Positions 6,429 through 13,369 of a DNA stretch of 14,647 nucleotides are shown here, piece after piece. Source of the stretch: DAOTZR01 sp034432595 (GTDB lineage Bacteria; Chloroflexota; Anaerolineae; B4-G1; SLSP01); contig DAOUBT010000071.1 of the NCBI GenBank assembly GCA_034432595.1, forward strand, positions 1 through 14,647, written 5' to 3'. The position numbers and the translations under genes were made by a program. Every line of letters starts with the position of its first letter. Position 1 is the first letter of the stretch. The notes below the pieces were generated by a model. The model saw only the letters and a list, made by a program, of their open reading frames with translations. It was not told the origin of the DNA and did no database searches.

Positions 6429-7277
6429 TTGAGCACAAGCGTGCGCATCGTGACCGACAGCATGGCGGATTTGCCGGAAGCCCTGGTGCGCGAGCTATCT
6501 ATCGAGGTTGTGCCCATCTACTTCTCTTTTGAAGCCTGGAACGGACCGGATGATGGCCGTTTCGATAAGACGCGCATCTACCGTGCCATGCGAGAAAGCC
6601 CTGCCGTGCCGACAACCGCAGCGCCTTCGCCCGGGGAATTTCTGGCCACTTACCAACGCCTGGCGGATGAAGGGGCGCAGGACATCATCGGCCTGTTTCT
6701 GGCTACGCCTTTAAGCAGCATCGGCAGCAATGCCCGTTTAGCCGCGCAGCAGGTGCAGGGAGCGCGCGTGCACGTGCTGGAATCGGGGCAGGTCTCCCTG
6801 GGCATCGGTTTTCAGGTGCTGGAAGCGGCTCGCGCCGCGGCGCAGGGCGCATCGGTGGACGAAATCATCTCTCGCGTGCGGGCCATAGCGACGCGCACCT
6901 ATGTTGCCGGTTTCCTGGAGTCCATCATGTTCCTGCGTCGGGGTGGACGGGTTGGCTGGGCCACGGCCTGGGTGGGCGACCTGCTACAGATTAAGCCTCT
7001 GGCATCCTATCATCAAGGCGAGGCTACTTTGTTGGGGAAGGTTCGGACCTATCGGCGGGCGCTAACTTTTCTGGTGGAGTGGGTGCGCAGGCTGGGACCG
7101 TTGGAACGCCTGGCTTTCCTCCACACCGACGTGGCGCCTGACATCCTGGCGGAATTGCAAGCAGCCCTTGCCGATCAGGTTGTGGATGAGGCGCCCTGGG
7201 TGGTGGAAGTCTCACCTGTGTTTGGTGCGCACGTCGGGCCGGGGGCCGTGGGCGTGGCGCTGGTCCAACAGGGATGA
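6429..7277 (+). CDS. DegV family (FakB-like) fatty-acid-binding protein
   Basis: A 282-residue DegV-fold protein, closer to known FakB than its upstream neighbour. It shows VRIVTDSMADLP (5-16), VPTTAAPSPGEF (60-71) matching the first ligand loop, PLSSIGSNARLAA for the second, FLRRGGRVGWA (168-178), LLQIKPL, and GAHVGPGAVGVAL with His268 in the H-x-GPG motif. It should carry the acyl chain for phosphorylation by FakA. The start is the TTG at 6429, only 1 nt after the upstream stop, with a G-rich ribosome site (GAGGGGGG at about 6413-6420) inside the preceding gene. The GTG at 6441 is a possible alternative, and the GTG at 6405 is disfavoured because it lacks a site and overlaps the neighbour. 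It ends the fak operon; a 298-bp gap follows. Confidence 0.9.
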   Translation: MSTSVRIVTDSMADLPEALVRELSIEVVPIYFSFEAWNGPDDGRFDKTRIYRAMRESPAVPTTAAPSPGEFLATYQRLADEGAQDIIGLFLATPLSSIGSNARLAAQQVQGARVHVLESGQVSLGIGFQVLEAARAAAQGASVDEIISRVRAIATRTYVAGFLESIMFLRRGGRVGWATAWVGDLLQIKPLASYHQGEATLLGKVRTYRRALTFLVEWVRRLGPLERLAFLHTDVAPDILAELQAALADQVVDEAPWVVEVSPVFGAHVGPGAVGVALVQQG

Positions 7278-7353
7278 GATGCGTCATTTCAGGCCCATAT
7301 CTCGTAAGGCGTTTGGGATAACGCTGGAGCAGAACTGTCGGGTAAGGCATGGA

Positions 7354-7478
7354 GGACGGGTTTGATCCCGTCCGCTCTGTGGGTGGGGGAGCTTTGCTCA
7401 TCCACCCTGGCGATGGGGGCGGGATTGCTCCCGTCTGTTTTGTGGCTGTGGGCCGGGCTTGATTGCGGCCACACCACA
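7354..7478 (+). repeat. Cluster of four tandem GC-rich hairpins
   Basis: The gap at 7278-7575 has no gene but holds four consecutive palindromes. (1) GGACGGG/CCCGTCC at 7354-7373, loop TTTGAT. (2) GGGTGG plus GAGC against GCTC plus CCACCC at 7381-7407, loop TTT. (3) GGCGGG/CCCGTC at 7418-7435, loop ATTGCT, with one G-T pair. (4) A long stem at 7441-7478 built from TGTGG and TGTGgGCCG against CGGC, CACA and CCACA. Stems 1 and 3 share a GGNCGGGnTTGNTCCCG pattern, which suggests copies of one palindromic element. No clear U-run or promoter is seen; 7278-7353 and 7479-7557 hold nothing I recognise, and a TAAGGA ribosome site for recG lies at 7558-7563. Confidence 0.75.
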
Positions 7479-7575
7479 GAAATCAGAAACGGATAACGTT
7501 CTACCACCGGAGCCGGTTGCTCAGGTTTGGAAAGCCGGGCCGTGGATTTGAGACATGTAAGGATTTGCGGGACTC

Positions 7576-9990
7576 ATGAAACCTGTTGAAACGCTTCAAA
7601 AAATGTTACAACTGGAGGAAGCGGAGTATGCCTTCCAGGATCGCGCTGTGGCCGGTGGCCTGGCGCGTTATGCGGATACGTGGACAAAACAGGCGACTCA
7701 GCTTTATGGTGAGGATGCGCAGGCCTGGGTAGCGGAGATTGCCGCGTGCCTGCGTGCGTATAGCGCGGCGCCTTCTCCGGACGCGCGCCGTGAGATTTTT
7801 ACCGCGCTCAAACAACGCCTGACCGAGGGGCCGACCGTAGCGGCGGTGGAAACGCCGGCTCCTCGTCCTGCACCGGCCCCATCTCGTCCCGAAACGGTAT
7901 CGCCGCGTCCCAGCACGGGAACCTGGCGCGCGTTAGAAGCGCCGCTGGCGACGTTGCGCGGGGTGGGACAGGCACGCGCGGCGCTGCTGGAAAAGCTGGG
8001 CTTGCGCACCATTGAGGATGTGCTGTTCTGTTATCCACGGCGCTATGAGGATTACGCCGGTTTGAAGACCATCATTCAGCTCGAATACGGGGAGCTGGTC
8101 ACGGTCATCGGCAAGGTGTGGGATGCCGGCACGCGCGATACGCAGGGCGGGCGCAAACTCTTCAAGGCCGTGCTGAGTGACGGCACGGGCTTTCTGGAGC
8201 TGACCTGGTTCAATCAACCCTATCTCGCCGACCGCATTAAGCCCAATATGCTGCTCAAGGTTACCGGCAAGGTGGGGCAGTATCTGGGACGTCCGACCAT
8301 GGTGGCGCCGGAATGGGAGGTGGTTGAGCGGGAAGAGCTGAAGTCGAGCGGCCTGCTGCCGGTTTACCCCCTCACTGAGGGTTTGACGCAAAAGGTGATG
8401 CGTTCGATTGTGGAGCAGGCCTTGAATGTCTGGGCCGAACGGGTGCCGGAAACGCTGCCCGCAAGCCTGCGCGAGCGTTATCAGCTCTGGCCGTTGAGCG
8501 TGGCTTTGCGCAAGATTCACTTCCCGGACGATTACGCGCAGCTCAACCTGGCGCGGCGGCGTTTGGGCTTTGAAGAGGCGCTTATCTTGCAGATTGGGCT
8601 GCTGCGGCAAAAAATGGCCTGGAAAGCACAGGCCGGACAGCGCATCGTGTTTGACCCGACGCAGGTGACGGCCCTCATCGAGGCCCTACCTTACACCCTG
8701 ACGGGCGCGCAGCAGCGTTCTTTGCAGGAGATGTTGCAGGATCTGGCCTCCGGGCAGCCGATGAACCGTCTGTTGCAGGGGGATGTTGGCTCCGGCAAGA
8801 CGGTGGTGGCGGCGCTGTTGCTGGCGCTCCTGGCCGGCGCGGGCTATCAAGGGGCGCTGATGGTGCCCACTGAGATTCTGGCCGAGCAGCATTATGCCAC
8901 GCTTGCGCGCCTGTTTGCCCATTTCCCTCAGGCCCCAACGCTGGCCCTGCTCACTGGCAGCACGCCGGAGCGCGAGCGTGAGGCCATTTACGCCGGCCTG
9001 GCGGATGGCTCGATTGCGGTGGTCGTGGGCACGCACGCGCTGATTCAGGAGCGCGTCACTTTCGCGCGCCTGGCGCTGGTCGTCATTGACGAGCAACACC
9101 GGTTTGGCGTGGAACAGCGGGCCGCCTTGCGCGCGAAAGGCCAGAATCCCCATGTGCTGGTGATGACGGCTACACCGATTCCGCGCTCTCTGGAGCTGAC
9201 GCTTTGGGGCCATGTGGATGTCTCGGTGTTGGATGAGCTGCCGCCGGGTCGTCAGCCGGTGGAGACGCGCGTGCTCAAGCCTTATGAGCGCGAGCGCGCC
9301 TATCAATTCATCAGGAGTCAGGTCGAAAAGGGCCGGCAAGCCTTCATTGTTTACCCGCTTGTCGAGGAGTCGGAGAAACTGGATGCGCGCGCGGCGGTGG
9401 AAGAGTTCGAGCGGCTGCGGCGGGAAGTTTTCCCCAAGTTGCGCCTGGGTCTGTTGCACGGACAGATGCGCTCCGAGGAGAAAGAGGCCGTGATGGGGCA
9501 GATGAAGCGCGGCGAGTTGGATATTCTGGTGGCGACTACCGTCATTGAGGTTGGGATTGACATCCCAAATGCGACGGTGATGTTGATTGATGGTGCGGAA
9601 CGCTTCGGTCTGGCGCAGTTGCATCAATTGCGCGGACGGGTGGGGCGCGGCGCTGAACGCTCGTATTGTCTCCTGCTGTCTGAGGATCCCTCGGAAGAGG
9701 CGACAGAGCGTCTGGTGGCGTTGGAAAGTACCACGGATGGTTTCGTGTTGGCGCAGAAGGATTTGGAGATGCGCGGGCCGGGCGAATTCCTGGGCACGCG
9801 GCAGAGCGGCTGGCCGGATTTGCCGATTTTACTCGTGTTGGGCGATACGCGCGTGTTGCACGAGGCGCGCGAAGCCGCTCTGGCTTTGCTTGAGGAAGAC
9901 CCCGATTTGACAAAGCCCGACTATCAGACCCTGGCGCAGCGTGTGGCACGCTTCTGGCAAGGGGTCGAGCAGGTCAAGGAGTTGAGTTGA
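7576..9990 (+). CDS. recG: ATP-dependent DNA helicase RecG, with N-terminal extension
   Basis: RecG remodels stalled replication forks and branch-migrates Holliday junctions. The 804 residues exceed the roughly 690 of E. coli RecG; the excess is N-terminal. Residues 1-85 look helical and 86-117 are a Pro/Ala-rich linker. The normal RecG start (LATLRGVGQARAALLEKLGL, then YPRRYEDY) begins near 124. The wedge/OB domain follows. Helicase motifs are Walker A GDVGSGKT (402-409), motif II DEQH (505-508) in DEQHRFGVEQRAALRAKG, motif III TATPIPR (531-537), and the C-terminal TTVIEVGIDIPNA and LHQLRGRVGRG (682-692). All look intact. Its stop overlaps the coaD start by 4 nt. Position after the yloV-type gene is as in Bacillus. 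Confidence 0.97.
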   Translation: MKPVETLQKMLQLEEAEYAFQDRAVAGGLARYADTWTKQATQLYGEDAQAWVAEIAACLRAYSAAPSPDARREIFTALKQRLTEGPTVAAVETPAPRPAPAPSRPETVSPRPSTGTWRALEAPLATLRGVGQARAALLEKLGLRTIEDVLFCYPRRYEDYAGLKTIIQLEYGELVTVIGKVWDAGTRDTQGGRKLFKAVLSDGTGFLELTWFNQPYLADRIKPNMLLKVTGKVGQYLGRPTMVAPEWEVVEREELKSSGLLPVYPLTEGLTQKVMRSIVEQALNVWAERVPETLPASLRERYQLWPLSVALRKIHFPDDYAQLNLARRRLGFEEALILQIGLLRQKMAWKAQAGQRIVFDPTQVTALIEALPYTLTGAQQRSLQEMLQDLASGQPMNRLLQGDVGSGKTVVAALLLALLAGAGYQGALMVPTEILAEQHYATLARLFAHFPQAPTLALLTGSTPEREREAIYAGLADGSIAVVVGTHALIQERVTFARLALVVIDEQHRFGVEQRAALRAKGQNPHVLVMTATPIPRSLELTLWGHVDVSVLDELPPGRQPVETRVLKPYERERAYQFIRSQVEKGRQAFIVYPLVEESEKLDARAAVEEFERLRREVFPKLRLGLLHGQMRSEEKEAVMGQMKRGELDILVATTVIEVGIDIPNATVMLIDGAERFGLAQLHQLRGRVGRGAERSYCLLLSEDPSEEATERLVALESTTDGFVLAQKDLEMRGPGEFLGTRQSGWPDLPILLVLGDTRVLHEAREAALALLEEDPDLTKPDYQTLAQRVARFWQGVEQVKELS

Positions 9991-10511
9991 GTCCTATTGC
10001 TCTCTATCCCGGTACGTTTGATCCGATTCATCTGGGGCATGTGGATATTGCCACGCGCGCGGCAGCTTTGTTTGAGCGCGTGGTGGTGGGCGTGTACGAC
10101 CGCCCCAACAAGAAGGTACTTTTTACCACCGAAGAGCGCGTGGCTCTGGCACAGGAAGCGCTGGCCCATTTGCCCAACGTGGAGGTTCGCTCCTATCAGG
10201 GCTTGACGGTGACTTTTGCACAGGCTATCGGCGCGCGCGTCCTCATCCGCGGCTTGCGGGTGATTTCGGATTTTGAGCTGGAGTATCAGCTCGCGCTCAC
10301 CAATCGCCAGCTTGCGCCGGGGCTGGAATCCGTCTGCTTAATGACGCGGCAGGAACATGCTTTCCTGAGTTCGAGCATTGTTAAGGAAATTTTCCTGCTC
10401 GGACAGAGCGCTGAGGGGATGGTACCGGAGCACGTGTGCGCAGCGTTGGAGCGCAAGCGGCGCGAGTTAGAGAGTCCTTCGGATGTCACGGTGGTATCTC
10501 TGCGGGATTGA
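9987..10511 (+). CDS. coaD: Pantetheine-phosphate adenylyltransferase (PPAT)
   Basis: It transfers AMP from ATP to 4'-phosphopantetheine to make dephospho-CoA, the penultimate step of CoA synthesis. The 174-residue length fits the roughly 160-residue family with a slightly longer C-terminus. It shows the nucleotidyltransferase motif GTFDPIHLGH (residues 9-18), the RGLRVISDFELEYQLALTNR segment, and the ATP-binding LSSSIVKEI motif. The start is the TTG at 9987, overlapping the recG stop as TTGA, with AAGGAG 5 nt upstream inside recG; this arrangement implies translational coupling. The conserved P-I-A-L-Y-P-G-T-F-D begins immediately after the start, so no later start is possible. CoA output supports the fab genes downstream. 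Confidence 0.96.
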   Translation: MSPIALYPGTFDPIHLGHVDIATRAAALFERVVVGVYDRPNKKVLFTTEERVALAQEALAHLPNVEVRSYQGLTVTFAQAIGARVLIRGLRVISDFELEYQLALTNRQLAPGLESVCLMTRQEHAFLSSSIVKEIFLLGQSAEGMVPEHVCAALERKRRELESPSDVTVVSLRD

Positions 10512-10528
10512 TCTGAGAGGAGGTACGC

Positions 10529-11014
10529 ATGGACGTTGAATTTCTTGTCAGGCGTCTTGAGCGGTATATTTTTGAGGAAAGCCCGCGTATTCCGCTTTCC
10601 AACAACCGTGCGGTGAACGAGGAAGAGGTGCAGAAGCGCCTGGAGGCGATTTTAGAAGCTCTGCCTAAGGACCTGGCGCAGGCACGGGAGATTGTGCAGC
10701 AGCGTGCGGAGATCATCGAGCAGGCCAAAGCGGAGGCGGCGCAGATTATTGCCGAGGCACAGGCGGAGGCGAAGCGCCTGGTGGAGGCGCATCGCATCAC
10801 GCAGGAAGCGCGCGAGCAGGCGGAGCGCATCCGCACGCTGGCGAAGAACGACGCCGATCAAATGCGCCGTGATGCTGATGATTATGTCTTCAACACGCTC
10901 AGTCAGTTGCAGGAAGAGTTGCTGCGCATGCAACGGGTGGTGGATAACGGGTTGCAGAAGCTTCAGGCCGACCGCGAACCACCGTTGACGCCGGATAGCG
11001 CAGCACGGGGTTGA
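10529..11014 (+). CDS. SepIVA-like (DivIVA-related) coiled-coil protein
   Basis: A 161-residue charged protein with no signal or membrane segment. Residues 1-30 form a short N-terminal segment (MDVEFLVRRLERYIFEESPRIPLSNN). From 31 on it is almost all helix: EALPKDLAQAREIVQQ, then Ala/Glu/Lys heptad-like repeats (EQAKAEAAQIIAEAQAEAKR), then DADQMRRDADDYVFNTLSQLQEELLRMQ. This order, including a late DADDYV-type motif followed by a helical tail, resembles actinobacterial SepIVA, a septal or envelope-growth factor also encoded next to coaD. That match is from memory; F-ATPase subunit b type coiled coils are the main alternative. AGGAGG lies 5 nt before the ATG, and the gene starts 17 bp after coaD. 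The SepIVA neighbour DUF177/YceD, usual before rpmF, is absent. Its stop codon lies inside the rpmF -35 box. Confidence 0.75.
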   Translation: MDVEFLVRRLERYIFEESPRIPLSNNRAVNEEEVQKRLEAILEALPKDLAQAREIVQQRAEIIEQAKAEAAQIIAEAQAEAKRLVEAHRITQEAREQAERIRTLAKNDADQMRRDADDYVFNTLSQLQEELLRMQRVVDNGLQKLQADREPPLTPDSAARG

Positions 11015-11038
11015 CAGAAGCGTTCTTTTCCGTATAAT
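11011..11038 (+). promoter_or_regulatory. Near-consensus promoter for rpmF-fabD-fabG operon
   Basis: TTGACA at 11011-11016 and TATAAT at 11033-11038 both match consensus exactly, with a 16-bp spacer. It is the strongest promoter visible in the window. The predicted start is near 11045. The TGA stop of the preceding coiled-coil gene (11012-11014) lies inside the -35 box. Confidence 0.88.
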
Positions 11039-11044
11039 GCGAAA

Positions 11045-11063
11045 GCTTCGCTTTGGGCGAAGT
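11045..11063 (+). promoter_or_regulatory. 5'-terminal hairpin of the rpmF leader
   Basis: CTTCGC (11046-11051) pairs with GCGAAG (11057-11062) around a 5-nt loop, extended by a G-T pair. It sits almost at the predicted 5' end of the mRNA, ahead of a 37-nt A/T-rich leader with GAGGGA at 11088-11093. A 5' stem may stabilise the mRNA or bind a regulator; no known element is recognised. Confidence 0.45.
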
Positions 11064-11099
11064 GTAAAAAATCTTTGTTAAGGAAGTGAGGGAAGAATC

Positions 11100-11285
11100 A
11101 TGGGTGCTCTGCCTAAGCGTAAACTTTCTTCGGGTCGCCGCGATCGCCGTCGCGCGCAGGCCTTCAAGATGCGTCTGTATCAGGTCATCGCTTGCCCGGA
11201 GTGTGGCGAGCCGGTGCGTCCCTATCACGTCTGTCCGCACTGTGGGAAGTATCGCGGCAAGCAGGTCATCGAAGTCAAAGACTAA
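11100..11285 (+). CDS. rpmF: 50S ribosomal protein L32
   Basis: A 61-residue basic protein of the large subunit. It starts MGALPKRKLSSGRRDRRRAQ, close to the usual MAVPKRK-S-R-RR pattern, and has a zinc ribbon: ACPECGEPVRPYHVCPHCG gives C-x2-C and C-x2-C. This is the zinc-binding form, as for L28 in the same window. GAGGGA 6 nt upstream sets the start. It is the first gene of a strong operon and fabD follows after 14 bp. Linkage of rpmF to fatty acid synthesis genes is a long-known bacterial arrangement. Confidence 0.96.
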   Translation: MGALPKRKLSSGRRDRRRAQAFKMRLYQVIACPECGEPVRPYHVCPHCGKYRGKQVIEVKD

Positions 11286-11299
11286 TCCCGGATAGGGCC

Positions 11300-12208
11300 A
11301 TGACCTACGCGCTGCTGTTTCCGGGGCAAGGCTCACAATATGTAGGGATGGGGCAGCGGCTCTACGAGTCTTCTCCCGCTGCGCGTGCCATTTATGAACA
11401 GGCTGATGCTGCGCTGGGCTACTCCGTCACGGAGCTGTGCTTTAACGGCCCGGCGGAGCGCTTGAATCAGACGCGCTTCACGCAGCCTGCCCTGTTCACC
11501 ACCAGCGTGGCGATGTGGGCCGATTATCGCGAGCGCATGGAGGACATGCCCGCGTGTGTGGCCGGCCACAGCCTGGGCGAGTATGCAGCGCTGGTAGCGG
11601 CAGAGGTGCTGGCTTTCGAGACGGCGCTGCGGCTCGTTGTCGAACGCGGCCGTTTGATGGACGAGGCGGGAACCGAGGCGCCCGGCATGATGGTGGCCCT
11701 CATCAACGCGACCTTAGAACAGGCCGAGGCGTTGTGCGCTGCCGTGCGCGAGGCGACGGGCGAGGTGCTTGTGGTGGCCAACGATAATTGCCCTGGACAG
11801 GTGGTGATTTCGGGGTCACAGACGGCTATCGCACAGGCAACGGCGCGTGCTGCCGAGTTTGGTGTGCGTCGGGCGATGCCGCTCAAGGTCAGTATTGCTG
11901 GCCACAGCCCGCTGATGGAGCCGGCGCGGCAGAAGTTGGCCGCTTTCCTGGAAGGGGTTACGTTTCACGCGCCACGCGTGCCGGTGGTCTTCAATGCGAC
12001 GGCTTCCCCGGTCAGTGAGCCGGATAGGATTCGTGAACTGGTGCTCTATCAACTGACGCGCCCCGTCTGGTGGCGCGATAGTTTGCTTTGGATGGCCGGG
12101 CAGGGGATTACGCGCTTTGTGGAGTGCGGTCCAAAAGAGGTGCTTACAGGTCTGGTTAAACGCACCTTACCGGAGGCTGAGGCCTTCACTCTGGATCAGA
12201 CAGCGTGA
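11300..12208 (+). CDS. fabD: Malonyl-CoA:ACP transacylase
   Basis: FabD moves the malonyl group from CoA to acyl carrier protein, feeding fatty acid elongation. The 302-residue length is near the family norm. It shows FPGQGSQYVGMG at 7-18, the GHSLGEYAALVA nucleophile motif with Ser91, Arg116 in VVERGRLM for malonate binding, and AGHSPLM with catalytic His202 (usually AFHS-LM; here Gly replaces Phe). Gln11 in GQGSQ supports the oxyanion hole. The start at 11300 was chosen because the fold begins at once with YALLFPGQGSQ; an upstream in-frame start at 11192 would lie inside rpmF. The ribosome site is weak (GGATAGGG). fabG follows after 8 bp. The plsX and fabH genes that often precede fabD are not here. 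Confidence 0.97.
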   Translation: MTYALLFPGQGSQYVGMGQRLYESSPAARAIYEQADAALGYSVTELCFNGPAERLNQTRFTQPALFTTSVAMWADYRERMEDMPACVAGHSLGEYAALVAAEVLAFETALRLVVERGRLMDEAGTEAPGMMVALINATLEQAEALCAAVREATGEVLVVANDNCPGQVVISGSQTAIAQATARAAEFGVRRAMPLKVSIAGHSPLMEPARQKLAAFLEGVTFHAPRVPVVFNATASPVSEPDRIRELVLYQLTRPVWWRDSLLWMAGQGITRFVECGPKEVLTGLVKRTLPEAEAFTLDQTA

Positions 12209-12216
12209 GGTGTGAG

Positions 12217-12996
12217 ATGGGGTCCTTAGAGGGCAAGGTGGCGTTGGTGACGGGAAGTTCGCGCGGGATTGGCCGTGCGATTGCCCTGCGTCTGGCGCGG
12301 GATGGGGCGGATGTCATTATCAATTATGTGGCCCGTCCCGATGATCTGGCCAGCTCCGAACGCAACGCGCAGGATGCCGCAGCCGTGGTGGCCGAAATTG
12401 AAGCGCTGGGGCGGCGCGCCGTGGCCGTGCAGGCGGATGTGAGCAAAGCCGATGAGGCCGCGCAGCTGGTGAAGAGCGGGGTTGAGGCGCTCGGTGGTAA
12501 GCTGAACATTCTCGTCAACAATGCCGGGGTGACGCGCGACACGTTGTTGATGCGCATGAGCGAGGCCGATTGGGATGTGGTGATGCAGGTCAACCTGAAA
12601 GGCCCCTTCAACGTGTGTAAAGCGGCGTTGCGTTACCTGCTCAAGCAGTCCCACGCGCGTATCATCAACATTGCTTCCGTCTCCGGTCTGATGGGACAGG
12701 TCGGACAGGCAAATTACGCTGCCTCCAAGGCCGGTTTAATCGGCTTTACGCGCAGCCTGGCGCGTGAATTAGGCCCGCGTGGGGTGACGGTGAACGCCGT
12801 CGCGCCGGGCTATGTGCCAACGGAGCTGACGGCTTCTCTGGCTGAGGAGTGGAAGCAGACTATTCTGCAACTCACGCCCCTGGGACGCTTCGGCACGATG
12901 GATGACATTGCCGCAGCGGTGGCTTTTCTGGCTTCGGAAGAGGCCGGCTTTATTACGGGCGTGGTGCTGCCGGTTGATGGCGGCCTGAGTATGTAA
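12217..12996 (+). CDS. fabG: 3-oxoacyl-[ACP] reductase
   Basis: It reduces 3-ketoacyl-ACP to 3-hydroxyacyl-ACP with NADPH in fatty acid synthesis. The 259-residue SDR protein has the cofactor loop TGSSRGIG (12-19), NNAG (101-104), catalytic Ser154 in IASVSG, and Tyr167/Lys171 in YAASK, followed by VNAVAPGYVPTEL and the C-terminal LPVDGGLSM. It is about 12 residues longer than typical FabG, owing to an insertion near 40-53 (RPDDLASSERNAQD), where adenosine 2'-phosphate specificity is set. The start at 12217 has GAGGTG upstream; the GTG at 12205, overlapping the fabD stop, is the alternative. acpP and fabF, the usual next genes, are missing; an Asp23 gene follows after 10 bp. Confidence 0.95.
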   Translation: MGSLEGKVALVTGSSRGIGRAIALRLARDGADVIINYVARPDDLASSERNAQDAAAVVAEIEALGRRAVAVQADVSKADEAAQLVKSGVEALGGKLNILVNNAGVTRDTLLMRMSEADWDVVMQVNLKGPFNVCKAALRYLLKQSHARIINIASVSGLMGQVGQANYAASKAGLIGFTRSLARELGPRGVTVNAVAPGYVPTELTASLAEEWKQTILQLTPLGRFGTMDDIAAAVAFLASEEAGFITGVVLPVDGGLSM

Positions 12997-13006
12997 GGAG
13001 GGCAAC

Positions 13007-13363
13007 ATGGCCTATTCGGATATTCCAGGACGGGTGACGGTGGAGCCGCACGTGATTGAAGCCGTTGCGCGACGCGCGGCGCTTCAGGTGCCCGGTGTTG
13101 TCTCCCTGGCCGAAACCGATGTGGATCGCCTGCTCAAGACGGGCAGAGCTGTGGAAGTGGTCCTGCAGGAAGGGCGAGTCACGGTGAATTTGCGCATTAT
13201 CGCGCGTTCGGGCGGGAGCTTGTTGCAGTTGGGGCGCGCGGTGCAGCGTGAAGTGTTGCGCACCATCGAGGAGATGATGGGGTTGCGCGCGAATATGATC
13301 AACGTGTTTATTGAAGATGTTGTGCCGGAGGAGATACCGTCGGCGAATCCGGACGCAGCTTGA
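13007..13363 (+). CDS. Asp23/Gls24 family protein (second copy)
   Basis: A 118-residue Asp23/Gls24 (DUF322) protein. It matches the family in GRVTVEPHVIEAVARRAALQVPGVV at 9-33, the strand VTVNLRIIARSGGSLLQLG, and VQREVLRTIEEMMGLRANMINVFIEDV near the end. It differs from the copy before fakA: it lacks VEYGTRI and has an insertion VDRLLKTGRAVEVVLQEG. AAGGAGG overlaps the fabG stop and sits 5 nt before the ATG. It is followed by nusB after 6 bp. An Asp23 gene directly before nusB is common in Gram-positives and related phyla, so this one is probably the NusB-linked (YqhY-type) copy. YqhY has been linked to control of acetyl-CoA carboxylase in Bacillus; whether that holds here is not known. Confidence 0.92.
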   Translation: MAYSDIPGRVTVEPHVIEAVARRAALQVPGVVSLAETDVDRLLKTGRAVEVVLQEGRVTVNLRIIARSGGSLLQLGRAVQREVLRTIEEMMGLRANMINVFIEDVVPEEIPSANPDAA

Positions 13364-13369
13364 GGTCGT

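Noticed and set aside
11192..11299. Upstream extension of fabD inside rpmF.
   Set aside because: The extension is the out-of-frame reading of rpmF, and the conserved FabD start begins at the ATG at 11300.
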